From NCBI RefSeq assembly GCF_000230895.2, contig NC_016604.1, positions 3,658,001-3,722,000 of the forward strand: a DNA stretch of 64,000 bases. The letters run 5' to 3'. The position numbers were made by a program, and so were the translations under genes. Origin of the DNA: Mycolicibacterium rhodesiae NBB3 (GTDB lineage: Bacteria > Actinomycetota > Actinomycetes > Mycobacteriales > Mycobacteriaceae). The notes beneath the pieces are model-generated. The model had not been told where the DNA came from and ran no database searches. It was given only the letters and a program-made list of their open reading frames with translations. Shown piece by piece: positions 7,393 to 16,090 of the stretch (within the stretch, counting starts at the first letter, position 1; every line of letters starts with the position of its first letter).

Positions 7393-8514
7393 ATGGCTAT
7401 CGAGCCCGATACCAGTCCATACGGGGGTCAGACAGTGACCGGCCCGGGTTGGCCGAACATCGACGAGGAGATACTGGCGGCGACGGCCGCCAAGTTCGAG
7501 GCGCTGGCGGCCAAGATCAGCGGCGCTGTGGTTCCTCAACAGCAGGGACAGCTGATGAAGCTGACCGACGTGTGGGAGGGCACGGGGTCGGTGGCGGCCG
7601 CGGGCGAGGCGACCACGATCATCGGCGGCCACGAGGCCAACGCCGCACATGCCACGGCGATCGCGGTCAAGCTGCGCGCCATGGAGGCGTCGGTTGTGAA
7701 GACGAAGATGCTGGCGAACACGATCGCGCAGGAGACCCAGGCCGAGTGCGAAGCGATCGCCGCGATGCCCCTACCCAACGCTGGGGAGCTGGCCAGGAGC
7801 CGGGTCATGATGGGGCTGTCGCAGAACATGGCCAACGTGACCACCAATACGACCGAGCTCGCGAACACCCTTGGCGTGCCGCCGAGCCTCCCGCTGCCCG
7901 GCGCCCCGTCGGTGCCCGGTGCCAAAGAGGCCGAAAAGACCACCGAGGAAGCCGGGAAGCAAGCCGGTCAGGGCTCTGACCAGGCGATGCAGATGCTCAG
8001 CCAGTTGGGATCGATGGCGGGCCAGCTTCCGCAGATGCTGATGCAGATACCTCAGCAGATGAGCCAGCCGCTGCAACAGCTGTCCCAACCGTTGCAACAG
8101 CTGACGTCGATGTTCGGCCAGGGCGGCAAGGCCGATTCGATGGGTGCGGCCGGTCTGCCGTTCTCCGCGTTCTCCAATCACCCGTTGGCCGGGGGAGGCG
8201 GTGCGGGCGGCGGTTCCGGCATGGTCCGCGCGGCGTCGCTGCCCGGCTCGGGAGGTGTGCCGACGCAGACGCCGTTGATGGCCAATCTGGTCGGGAGTAA
8301 GCCCGTCTCCACCGCTCCCGCGGAGGGCGGCGCGATCGCGGGCAGTTCCGCGGTCGGCGGCGCGGCACCGATGGCCGCAGGCGCCGGTATGGGCGGTATG
8401 GGCCCGATGATGGGCGGTGCGCGAGGCGAGAGCGGCGGTACCACGGCGGGGCTGGCCGTTCCCGCGCCGCTGGATCATGACCTCGACGAGGACGACGTAG
8501 ACGACGACTGGTGA
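7393..8514 (+). CDS. PPE-like type VII secretion (ESX) substrate candidate
   Basis: A 373-residue protein. Residues 20-180 are predicted as long Ala-rich helices with W61-E-G63, the WxG turn of WXG100/PPE helical hairpins. The middle is Gln/Met/Pro-rich (MLMQIPQQMSQPLQQLSQ repeated), then comes a Gly/Ala/Met low-complexity stretch, and the end is acidic, closing on DEDDVDDDW. No signal peptide or membrane segment is present. This is the build of secreted ESX substrates such as EspB- or PPE-type proteins. It is followed after 30 bases by a PE-like partner. The ATG start has TAAATT eight bases upstream. No ESX machinery genes lie in the window, so the secretion system involved is unknown. I do not recognise a named orthologue. 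Confidence 0.65.
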   Translation: MAIEPDTSPYGGQTVTGPGWPNIDEEILAATAAKFEALAAKISGAVVPQQQGQLMKLTDVWEGTGSVAAAGEATTIIGGHEANAAHATAIAVKLRAMEASVVKTKMLANTIAQETQAECEAIAAMPLPNAGELARSRVMMGLSQNMANVTTNTTELANTLGVPPSLPLPGAPSVPGAKEAEKTTEEAGKQAGQGSDQAMQMLSQLGSMAGQLPQMLMQIPQQMSQPLQQLSQPLQQLTSMFGQGGKADSMGAAGLPFSAFSNHPLAGGGGAGGGSGMVRAASLPGSGGVPTQTPLMANLVGSKPVSTAPAEGGAIAGSSAVGGAAPMAAGAGMGGMGPMMGGARGESGGTTAGLAVPAPLDHDLDEDDVDDDW

Positions 8515-8544
8515 CCACAGGATCACCTGAGGGGGAGGACTGCG

Positions 8545-9249
8545 ATGGGTAGCCCGCTGAAAAAGCCGGAGGGCATCAGTTGGAACGCGGCTTCGATCGA
8601 ATTGCCTGAGATACCGATGCTTCCGCCGGGTCCGGACGCGATGAGCGCGACGATCTCCGCCGTGCTGCCGACGTTGGCCGCGCAACTGACCGCCAACGTC
8701 GCCGCGCTGGCCGCCAAGGAACATACGTACTCCGGGAAGCTGGGCGCCGCGCAGGCGGCGTACACGAATTCAGATGACTCCGGATCGCAGTCCGTCGGTC
8801 AGGTTGTCGGCATGCTCGGCAAACTCGGTGAACAAGCGGGCCAGATGGGTCAGATGGCGGGGGCACCCGCGCAGGCCGCCCAGGGCGGGTCGGGCATGTT
8901 CGGTTCCTTGATCGAACAGGCGATGAAGGCCGCGCAGGGTGGCGGTGAAGGCGGCCAGCCGCCGGCAGGAGCGCCGCCCGCCGGTGTCGGGCCCGCTGGT
9001 GCACCGCCGGCCCCAGCGCCGCCTGGGCGTGACCCGCTCGAGCAGCGGGTCGAGCGCCTCGAGGAACGCGCCGAACAGCAGGATCGCGGGTACGAGCAGC
9101 AGTCGCCGCAGCCCGAGGAACGCACGCCGTTGCTGCGTGCCGACGACGGAGGGCTGGCATCCGGACCGGATGGCGGTCACGGGGCGGCGCCCGTCGCGCC
9201 CGAGCAGCCGAACCGAGGCGTCGACGACGATCTCCGTCGACGGCTGTAA
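8545..9249 (+). CDS. PE-like partner protein with YxxxD secretion motif
   Basis: A 234-residue protein preceded by a strong ribosome site (GGGGGAGGAC). Residues 30-76 are a helical pair of about PE size, ending with Y73-T-N-S-D77, which matches the YxxxD/E export signal of type VII substrates. It is followed by Gly/Gln/Met-rich and Pro/Ala/Gly-rich disordered stretches, and a charged Glu/Arg C-terminus with a coiled-coil-like LEQRVERLEERAEQQ. Together with the upstream WxG protein this would form a PE-PPE-like heterodimer, one partner giving WxG and the other the YxxxD tail. It ends two bases before the convergent ATPase gene. The assignment is by motif and gene pairing, not by recognised homology. 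Confidence 0.6.
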   Translation: MGSPLKKPEGISWNAASIELPEIPMLPPGPDAMSATISAVLPTLAAQLTANVAALAAKEHTYSGKLGAAQAAYTNSDDSGSQSVGQVVGMLGKLGEQAGQMGQMAGAPAQAAQGGSGMFGSLIEQAMKAAQGGGEGGQPPAGAPPAGVGPAGAPPAPAPPGRDPLEQRVERLEERAEQQDRGYEQQSPQPEERTPLLRADDGGLASGPDGGHGAAPVAPEQPNRGVDDDLRRRL

Positions 9250-9251
9250 CG

Positions 9252-11333
9252 CTATTTCGCTTGCGCCTCGGCATCCTTTGCCGCGCGATGCATCCCGATT
9301 GCGGTCAGGCGCTGCGACGCCTCCTTGAGTGCTGCCGAATCGTGGCGCACCAGTGCTCGGGCGTGAGCGAGCGCCAGTTGTCCTAGTGCACAGTCACATT
9401 CGGCAGTTGCACGAGCGATACCGTCGACCGCCCGAATATCGCCGAGCCGTACCGCATCCAGCAATGCCCGCAACGCGACCGCCGTCTGACCACCACGCTC
9501 CGCGCTGCGCGCGGCGTCGCGCGCGGCACCGATCGCGCCGTGCTCGTCGCCCCGCGCAGACATCGTCCACGCGCGCGCCAACGCGAGCTCCGGCGCGAAC
9601 AGCATCGACTTCAATCCGTGCCGAGATTCAGCCCGGGAGAGCGCCTTTCCCGCTTCGACCGTCGCGCCCTGTTGGCCCAGCGCCTGAGCCAACAGCATCC
9701 ACGCCAGCGGTCCCCACGAGTAGCCGGTCGGCGCCAGCGCCGCGGCGGCCCTGCGCAGCAGCCGCACGGCCGAGTCCAGCTCGCCTTTCGCGATCAGCAC
9801 ATCGGCCACCAACACCTCGCCGATGGCGCGCCCTGGTTGCTGCAGCTGCGCGAAGTCGGTGAGCTGTTGGCCCAGATCCTGTGCCCGGTCCAACTCGCCT
9901 GCCATCAGCAGCGCTGTGGTCTGGCCGAACCCGCTCGTGAACCGCAGCAGTCCCGGATGCCCCGCGGCGATCGCTCGCTCCGCCAGTGCGTCGACCTCGG
10001 CGAACCGTCCCATACGTGCTGAACTCAACGCGGCGGCGGCCGCCGCCCACCCGATCGCCGTGTCATCGGCCGACGGGGACGCCAACACGTCGTTGGCGAT
10101 CTGGAGTGCGCGTGCCGGGCCGCCGGCGTTCATCGCGAACGTCGCGGACAACGCGTCGAGGGTGGTCTGAGCGGCGGGCGAGGACACCTTGTTCCGTGTC
10201 GCCTTGAGGAAGGCTGTGGCCCGCTCGGGCTCGGACAGCATCCAGAATTGGTTGGCTGCCACCGGCAGAGTCCACGCCATCAGCTCGGGTTCGGTGAGCG
10301 TCGACGGATCGACCTGCGCCAGAACGGAATCGGCGTCTCGGCCCCGGCCCTGCCAGGCGAGGGCGTAGGCCAGTATGAGCCGCGCGGGCAGGCCCGCGCC
10401 GCGCTCGACGGCAGCCTGGGCGAGCCGCTCGGACAGCACCAGGTCGCCGAGACGGAGAGCCTCCCCGGCGGCCGTCACGATCTCCGCCGTCGGCTGTGCA
10501 CGGTCGCTGTCCAGCGCCATCACCGCCAGCCGCAACGCGGCCACCACGTCGCGTGGCGGCGCGGCACCGAGTCGTTCGACCAAATCGGTTCGCAGACGAC
10601 GCAGTTCGGGCCCGCCGAGCTGATCGCGCACCGCGTCGACGAACAGCGGATGAGCCGGGCGCACGAGATCGTCGTCGATCACGATCGCGCCCGCGGATTC
10701 CGCCTCGGCGACAGCGTCACGTCCGACCAGGTCGGCCACCTCCGCCAGCGGCAGCGGATCGTCGACGGCGAGGTACTCCAGCACCCCATGCGCCGAGGGT
10801 GGCAGCGCCGAGACGAACTCGTCGACCATGGCGGTCAGCCGGCTCTCGACATGGCCGGGTGGCTCGAGGTCGAGCCGGTTGAGCAGGTCGTCCTCCCAAA
10901 GGGCCGAGATCTCTTCGGAGACAGTCCCGTCGGGTGCGACGGTGACGACGAGCGAGGCGGCACCACTCACCGCCAACTGGTAGACCAGCGCCGCCGACAG
11001 GTTGTCCAACAGATGTGCGTCATCCACGACCAGCAATCGTCCGTCGCCCAAAGTCGCGCGTGCTGTGCGCAGCACCTCGGCGGTCTTGCCCACCTCGGGC
11101 ACGTCGATCAGGTGACTGAACGCGGCGAACGGGATCGCGGCCGACGGCGTCGTGGCGGTGACCCAATCCACCCGGTCGAAGCGTTCACCCAGACGGTCTG
11201 CAGCGGCACGCGCCAGCGTGGTCTTGCCGATGCCGGCGGGCCCGATGATCGCCGTGCCGGCCCGGGTACGCGAACCGGTCTCGATCGATTCCAGTGCCGG
11301 TTCAAGCGGAACGGTCACCCACTCAACTGGCAC
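9252..11333 (-). CDS. Large STAND/LuxR-type ATPase lacking a DNA-binding domain
   Basis: A 693-residue protein. The N-terminus has Walker A GPAGIGKTTLA (residues 31-41) and Walker B-like LLVVDDAHLLD, as in MalT/LAL-type signal-transduction ATPases. The rest is a long Ala/Leu-rich helical repeat region resembling TPR repeats (RALQIANDVLASPSADDTA, LARAWTMSARGDEHGAIGAA). Related LuxR-family regulators end in a HTH of about 60 residues; here the protein stops at AAKDAEAQAK, just where it would begin, and no HTH follows in another frame before the convergent gene. It may thus sense and scaffold rather than bind DNA. It corresponds in position to Rv1204c. The start is GTG 11333, 38 bases from the divergent LOG gene. 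Confidence 0.75.
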   Translation of the reverse strand: MPVEWVTVPLEPALESIETGSRTRAGTAIIGPAGIGKTTLARAAADRLGERFDRVDWVTATTPSAAIPFAAFSHLIDVPEVGKTAEVLRTARATLGDGRLLVVDDAHLLDNLSAALVYQLAVSGAASLVVTVAPDGTVSEEISALWEDDLLNRLDLEPPGHVESRLTAMVDEFVSALPPSAHGVLEYLAVDDPLPLAEVADLVGRDAVAEAESAGAIVIDDDLVRPAHPLFVDAVRDQLGGPELRRLRTDLVERLGAAPPRDVVAALRLAVMALDSDRAQPTAEIVTAAGEALRLGDLVLSERLAQAAVERGAGLPARLILAYALAWQGRGRDADSVLAQVDPSTLTEPELMAWTLPVAANQFWMLSEPERATAFLKATRNKVSSPAAQTTLDALSATFAMNAGGPARALQIANDVLASPSADDTAIGWAAAAAALSSARMGRFAEVDALAERAIAAGHPGLLRFTSGFGQTTALLMAGELDRAQDLGQQLTDFAQLQQPGRAIGEVLVADVLIAKGELDSAVRLLRRAAAALAPTGYSWGPLAWMLLAQALGQQGATVEAGKALSRAESRHGLKSMLFAPELALARAWTMSARGDEHGAIGAARDAARSAERGGQTAVALRALLDAVRLGDIRAVDGIARATAECDCALGQLALAHARALVRHDSAALKEASQRLTAIGMHRAAKDAEAQAK

Positions 11334-11371
11334 GGGCCGGAGTCTATGGCCACGTTGACTAGGTTGTGCTC

Positions 11372-11944
11372 GTGTCTCCGAAAAACTCCGCTGACCCTGA
11401 CCGCGAATGGGCGGTGTGCGTCTATTGCGCGTCGGGACCGACGCATCCCGAACTCCTCGCGCTCGCCGAGGAGGTCGGCGCTGCGATCGCGGATCGCGGC
11501 TGGACGCTGGTCTCGGGCGGCGGGAACGTATCGGCGATGGGCGCGCTCGCCGGCTCGGCCAGGGCGCGTGGCGGTCACACCGTCGGCGTGATCCCGAAGG
11601 CGCTGCTGCATCGCGAGGTGGCCGACGTCGACGCCGACGAACTCGTCGTCACCGACACCATGCGGGAACGCAAACAGATCATGGAGGACCGCGCCGACGC
11701 GTTCATCGCGTTGCCGGGCGGCATCGGCACGCTCGAGGAGTTCTTCGAGGCTTGGACCGCCGGTTACCTGGGTATGCACGACAAGCCGGTGGTGATGCTC
11801 GATCCGTTCGGGCATTACACCGGCTTGCTCACCTGGTTGTGCGGGCTGATCGACACCGGCTATGTCGCCCAAGGTGCGCTGGACCGGTTGGTGGTCGTCG
11901 ACGACGTCGACACCGCCCTCGGCGCCTGCGAACCGTGGGGGTGA
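11372..11944 (+). CDS. LOG family protein (cytokinin riboside 5'-monophosphate phosphoribohydrolase-like)
   Basis: A 190-residue Rossmann-like protein with the LOG signatures LPGGIGTLEE (PGGxGTxxE) and RERKQIMEDR. It is orthologous in position and sequence pattern to Rv1205, reported to release adenine-type cytokinins from their 5'-monophosphate ribosides and to be a substrate of the mycobacterial proteasome. The start at GTG 11372 is chosen because TAGGTT lies six bases upstream, giving a leaderless mRNA; GTG 11366 is an in-frame alternative two codons earlier, overlapping that hexamer. It is divergent from the large ATPase and upstream of fadD6. Confidence 0.88.
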   Translation: MSPKNSADPDREWAVCVYCASGPTHPELLALAEEVGAAIADRGWTLVSGGGNVSAMGALAGSARARGGHTVGVIPKALLHREVADVDADELVVTDTMRERKQIMEDRADAFIALPGGIGTLEEFFEAWTAGYLGMHDKPVVMLDPFGHYTGLLTWLCGLIDTGYVAQGALDRLVVVDDVDTALGACEPWG

Positions 11945-12005
11945 TCCCGGTCACTCGCGCCGATAGGGTGTGTCTGCAAACGAACATCGGAGGGGGACAG
12001 CCCGC

Positions 12006-13817
12006 ATGACCGACAAGAAATCCGGCGTGAGGCACAGCGTCGGAGTGCTGGACATCGCAAGCCAGGTGCCGGGTCTGATCATGGACGTACCGACGATCCT
12101 GCGCGGCGTCATCACCGGCTTCGGGGCACGGCCGACCGGTAAGACGTCGATCGGCAAGGTGTTCCAGGAGCGCGCCGAGCAGCACGCCGACCGGGTGTTC
12201 CTCAAGTTCGATGACCGCGAGATCACCTACCGCGAGGCCAACGAGACGGTGAACCGCTACGCCGCGGTACTCGCCGCCCGCGGTGTCGGTCAAGGTGACG
12301 TCGTCGGCATCATGCTGCGCAACTCGCCGGATCCGGTGCTGCTGATGCTGGCGACGGTCAAATGCGGCGCCATCTCCGGGATGCTGAACTACAACCAGCG
12401 CGGCGACGTGCTCGCCCACAGCCTCGGGCTGCTGAGTGCCAAGGTCTTCATCGCCGATCCCGACTTCGTCGACCCCATCAAGGAGAGTGGCGCGGAGACC
12501 GACGGGCTCGTGACGCTCGACGAGTTCCAGCAGCTGGCGGCGACCGCGCCGACCACGAATCCGGCGTCGGCATCCGCGGTGCTGGCCAAGGACAAGGCGT
12601 TCTACATCTTCACCTCGGGCACCACCGGAATGCCCAAGGCCAGCGTGATGACGCACTATCGCTGGCTGCGTGCGCTCGCCGGGTTCGGGGGCATGGGTAT
12701 GCGGCTGAATTCGAGCGACACGCTGTACTGCTGCCTGCCGCTGTACCACAACAACGCGCTGACGGTGGCGCTGTCGTCGGTGCTGAACTCGGGTGCGACG
12801 CTGGCGCTGGGCAAGTCGTTCTCGGCGTCGAAGTTCTGGGATGACGTGATCCGCTATGAGGCGACGGCTTTCGTCTATATCGGCGAGATCTGCGCCTATC
12901 TCCTCAACCAGCCTGAGAAGGACACCGACCGCAAGCACAAGGTCCGCGTGATCGGTGGCAACGGCCTGCGGCCCGCGATCTGGGACGAGTTCACCGAGCG
13001 CTTCGGCATCGACCGGGTCTGCGAGTTCTACGCGGCCAGCGAGGGCAACACGGCGTTCGTCAACTTCTTCAACCTCGACAAGACCACCGGCATCTGCCCC
13101 ACCCCGGTGGCGTTCGTCGAATACGACGCCGACACCGGCGAGCCGAAGCGGGACGACAAGGGCCGCGTGCGCAAGGTCAAGACCGGCGAGCCGGGTCTGC
13201 TGCTGTCGAAGGTCAGCAACTTCCAGCCGTTCGACGGTTACACCGACGAGAAGGAATCCGAAAAGAAGCTCGTCCGCGACGCGTTCAAGGAAGGCGACGT
13301 CTGGTTCAACACCGGCGACCTAATGCGGTCGCAGGGCTTTGGCCACGCGGCGTTCACCGACCGTCTCGGCGACACGTTCCGGTGGAAGGGCGAGAATGTC
13401 GCCACCACCGAGGTCGAGGCGGCCGTGTCCACGGCCCCTCAGGTCGAGGAAGCCACCGTGTTCGGCGTCGAAGTCGAGGGGGCGGGCGGGCGCGCGGGCA
13501 TGGCGGCCATCCAGCTCAAGGAGGGCGAGGAGTTCGACGGAAAGGCTCTGGCCAAAGCGGTCTACGACAAGCTGCCCGGCTACGCCGTGCCGTTGTTCGT
13601 TCGGGTCGTGAAGGAACTGGCGCACACGTCGACGTTCAAGAGCCAGAAGGTGGATCTCCGCAAGCAGGGCTACGGCGGTAGCACCGGCGAGGGCGACGAC
13701 GATGCCGGTGAGATCGAGGACCCGATCTACGTGCTCTCCGGACGCGAGGAAGGCTACGTCGAGTTCTACGACGAGTACCCCGAAGAGGTCGCCGCGGGCA
13801 AGAAGCCCAAGAATTAG
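12006..13817 (+). CDS. fadD6: Very-long-chain-type acyl-CoA synthetase FadD6
   Basis: A 603-residue ANL enzyme of the FATP/very-long-chain acyl-CoA synthetase group. It has P-loop IFTSGTTGMPKAS, the motif FYAASEGN, and the FATP-like region WFNTGDLM followed by DTFRWKGENVATTEVE. It ligates CoA to long-chain fatty acids at the membrane face. The start ATG 12006 has a strong ribosome site (GGAGGGGGAC) ending about eight bases upstream; an earlier GTG at 11970 would have none. A -10-like TAGGGT lies about 40 bases upstream. It is followed after 17 bases by folP2, which has its own promoter hexamer. Size and position match M. tuberculosis fadD6 (Rv1206, 597 residues). Confidence 0.93.
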   Translation: MTDKKSGVRHSVGVLDIASQVPGLIMDVPTILRGVITGFGARPTGKTSIGKVFQERAEQHADRVFLKFDDREITYREANETVNRYAAVLAARGVGQGDVVGIMLRNSPDPVLLMLATVKCGAISGMLNYNQRGDVLAHSLGLLSAKVFIADPDFVDPIKESGAETDGLVTLDEFQQLAATAPTTNPASASAVLAKDKAFYIFTSGTTGMPKASVMTHYRWLRALAGFGGMGMRLNSSDTLYCCLPLYHNNALTVALSSVLNSGATLALGKSFSASKFWDDVIRYEATAFVYIGEICAYLLNQPEKDTDRKHKVRVIGGNGLRPAIWDEFTERFGIDRVCEFYAASEGNTAFVNFFNLDKTTGICPTPVAFVEYDADTGEPKRDDKGRVRKVKTGEPGLLLSKVSNFQPFDGYTDEKESEKKLVRDAFKEGDVWFNTGDLMRSQGFGHAAFTDRLGDTFRWKGENVATTEVEAAVSTAPQVEEATVFGVEVEGAGGRAGMAAIQLKEGEEFDGKALAKAVYDKLPGYAVPLFVRVVKELAHTSTFKSQKVDLRKQGYGGSTGEGDDDAGEIEDPIYVLSGREEGYVEFYDEYPEEVAAGKKPKN

Positions 13818-13834
13818 CCCGTAGCCTTGGGGGC

Positions 13835-14710
13835 GTGCAGTCGACGTTTCTGGGCCGTCCGGTGGCCGGTGACCGCGCGCTGATCATGGCGATCGTCAAC
13901 CGCACTCCCGACTCGTTCTACGACCGCGGTGCCACCTTCACCGACGAGGCCGCGAAGACGGCCGCGCATCGCGTCGTCGAAGACGGCGCCGACGTCGTCG
14001 ACGTGGGTGGCGTCAAGGCGGGTCCTGGCATGTCGGTCGACGTCGACGAAGAGATCGCCCGGGTCGTTCCGTTCATCGAATGGCTTCGGGACACCTACCC
14101 TGACCAGTTGATCAGCGTCGACACGTGGCGCGCGACGGTGGCCAAGCAGGCCTGTGCCGCCGGAGCCGACCTGATCAACGACACGTGGGGCGGCCACGAC
14201 CGCGGGCTCCCGGAGGTCGCCGCGGAGTTCGGCGCCGGCCTGGTCTGCTCGCACACCGGCGGTGCCGTGCCGCGCACCCGCCCGTTCCGGGTCAACTACG
14301 GCATCTCGGAGCGCGGCGTCGTCGACGACGTGATCGCCGAGGTGACCGAGGCGGCCGAACGCGCCGTCGCGGCCGGGGTCGCCCGAGACGCGGTTCTGAT
14401 CGATCCGACCCACGATTTCGGCAAAAACACTTACCACGGTCTTAGTTTGTTGCGCCACGTGAAAGACCTTGTAAAAACTGGATGGCCGGTCCTGATGGCG
14501 CTGAGCAACAAAGATTTCGTCGGGGAAACTCTGGGTGTGGACCTGACCGAACGCCTGGAAGGCACCCTCGCGGCGACCGCACTGGCCGCTGCCGACGGTG
14601 CAGCCATGTTCCGAGTGCACGAGGTAGGGCCCACTCGACGCGTCCTCGAGATGGTCGCGTCGATACAGGGGACGCGTCCGCCGACGCGCACAGTGAGGGG
14701 ACTGGCATGA
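13835..14710 (+). CDS. folP2: Dihydropteroate-synthase paralogue FolP2
   Basis: A 291-residue TIM-barrel protein of the DHPS fold. It keeps IVNRTPDSFYDRG in place of the NVTPDSFSDGG pterin-site loop and ISVDTWRATVA, NDTWGGHD and ALSNKDFVG in later strands. The STRPG loop that binds p-aminobenzoate in real DHPS is replaced by GGVKAGPGMSV, which fits reports that the M. tuberculosis paralogue has no DHPS activity. Its start GTG 13835 has TAGCCT seven bases upstream. Its stop overlaps the gpgS start (ATGA), and this pairing is conserved in mycobacteria, suggesting a role tied to methylglucose lipopolysaccharide rather than folate. Confidence 0.85.
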   Translation: MQSTFLGRPVAGDRALIMAIVNRTPDSFYDRGATFTDEAAKTAAHRVVEDGADVVDVGGVKAGPGMSVDVDEEIARVVPFIEWLRDTYPDQLISVDTWRATVAKQACAAGADLINDTWGGHDRGLPEVAAEFGAGLVCSHTGGAVPRTRPFRVNYGISERGVVDDVIAEVTEAAERAVAAGVARDAVLIDPTHDFGKNTYHGLSLLRHVKDLVKTGWPVLMALSNKDFVGETLGVDLTERLEGTLAATALAAADGAAMFRVHEVGPTRRVLEMVASIQGTRPPTRTVRGLA

Positions 14711-15669
14711 CTGCGTTAATCGAACAGCCAACGGAGCTGGTTTCCGCGGACATCGCGGGACACCCTTGGCTGGCCGCCAACAGCTGGAGCCGGCCCATGT
14801 GGACTATCGCTGAACTCGAAGCCGCCAAGGCCGGCCGCACGATTTCGGTCGTCTTGCCTGCACTGAACGAGGAAGAGACAGTCGCCAGCGTCATCGAGAC
14901 GATCACACCGCTGCTCGGTGGGCTGGTGGACGAGCTGATCGTGCTCGATTCCGGCTCGACGGATGACACCGAGATCCGCGCGCTCGCCGCGGGCGCGCGG
15001 GTGATCAGCCGCGAGGTCGCACTGCCCGAAGTCGCACCGCAGCCGGGCAAGGGCGAGGTGCTGTGGCGGTCGCTGGCCGTCACGACCGGCGACATCGTGG
15101 TCTTCGTCGACTCCGACCTCATCGACCCCGACCCCATGTTCGTGCCCAAGCTCCTGGGTCCGCTGCTGATCGGCGAGGGTGTACACCTGGTCAAGGGCTT
15201 CTACCGGCGCCCGCTGAAGGTCAGCGGCAGCGAGGACGCCAACGGCGGTGGTCGCGTCACCGAGCTGGTGGCCAGGCCGTTGCTCGCCGCGCTGCGACCC
15301 GAACTGACCTGCCTGCTGCAGCCCCTTGGCGGCGAATACGCGGGCACCCGTGAACTGCTGACCTCGGTGCCGTTCGCCCCCGGTTATGGCGTCGAGATCG
15401 GCCTGCTCGTCGACACCTACGACCGCCTCGGCCTGGACGCGATCGCGCAGGTCAACCTGGGTGTGCGGGAGCATCGCAACCGTCCGCTGACCGAACTCGC
15501 GGCGATGAGCCGCCAGGTCATCGCGACGCTGTTCTCGCGGTGCGGGGTTCCGGACTCCGGTGTGGGTTTGACGCAGTTCTTCGCCGACGGCGACGATTTC
15601 TCCCCGCGCACGTCGGAGGTGTCGCTGGTCGACCGTCCGCCGATGAACAGCCTGCGCCCCCTCGGGTAG
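14707..15669 (+). CDS. gpgS: Glucosyl-3-phosphoglycerate synthase GpgS
   Basis: A 320-residue retaining GT-A glycosyltransferase (GT81). It has the N-terminal nucleotide-sugar strand SVVLPALNEEETVASV, the acidic metal-binding D135-S-D137 and a C-terminal segment REHRNRPLTELAAMSRQV. It transfers glucose from UDP-glucose to 3-phosphoglycerate, the first step of methylglucose lipopolysaccharide synthesis, in the cytosol. The start overlaps the folP2 stop by four bases, so translation is coupled. The M. tuberculosis enzyme (Rv1208) is 324 residues. Confidence 0.95.
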   Translation: MTALIEQPTELVSADIAGHPWLAANSWSRPMWTIAELEAAKAGRTISVVLPALNEEETVASVIETITPLLGGLVDELIVLDSGSTDDTEIRALAAGARVISREVALPEVAPQPGKGEVLWRSLAVTTGDIVVFVDSDLIDPDPMFVPKLLGPLLIGEGVHLVKGFYRRPLKVSGSEDANGGGRVTELVARPLLAALRPELTCLLQPLGGEYAGTRELLTSVPFAPGYGVEIGLLVDTYDRLGLDAIAQVNLGVREHRNRPLTELAAMSRQVIATLFSRCGVPDSGVGLTQFFADGDDFSPRTSEVSLVDRPPMNSLRPLG

Positions 15670-15718
15670 CGGCACGGCGCCGCGCGAGGAGTCGGCGGCC
15701 TCGGGCAGTATCGACAGC

Positions 15719-16090
15719 GTGACACTGGTTCTGCTGTATCTCGTCGTGCTCGTTCTGATTGCCATCGTCCTGTTCGCGCTGGGCAGCGTGCTGTTCGGAC
15801 GCGGCGAGGTGCTGCCGCCGTTGCCCCGCGACACGACCGCCACCGTGTTGCCCGCTTCCGGCGTGACCGGCGCCGACGTGGATGCGGTCAAGTTCAGCCA
15901 GACCCTGCGGGGCTACAAGACCAGCGAGGTGGACTGGGTGCTGGACCGGTTGGGCCAGGAGCTCGACCTGTTGCGCGGGCAATTGGCGGCGGTGCGCGCG
16001 GCGCACCGGATCGAGGACGACGGGGACAGCCACCGCATCGAGGGCGGCGCGCACGCGTTGCCGTCGTCGGAGGCCGAGGCCGAATCGTGA
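15719..16090 (+). CDS. Single-pass membrane protein with DivIVA-like segment
   Basis: A 123-residue protein (Rv1209-like). Residues 1-25 are one transmembrane helix (LVLLYLVVLVLIAIVLFALG), followed by a basic and Pro-rich link. The segment KFSQTLRGYKTSEVDWVLDRLGQELDLL is the conserved F..t.RGY...eVD.fLd motif of DivIVA-domain proteins, here next to a short coiled coil. It may mark or bind curved or growing membrane, as Wag31 does, but no function is established. GTG start at 15719, 49 bases after gpgS. Its stop overlaps the tag start (GTGA). Confidence 0.82.
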   Translation: MTLVLLYLVVLVLIAIVLFALGSVLFGRGEVLPPLPRDTTATVLPASGVTGADVDAVKFSQTLRGYKTSEVDWVLDRLGQELDLLRGQLAAVRAAHRIEDDGDSHRIEGGAHALPSSEAEAES

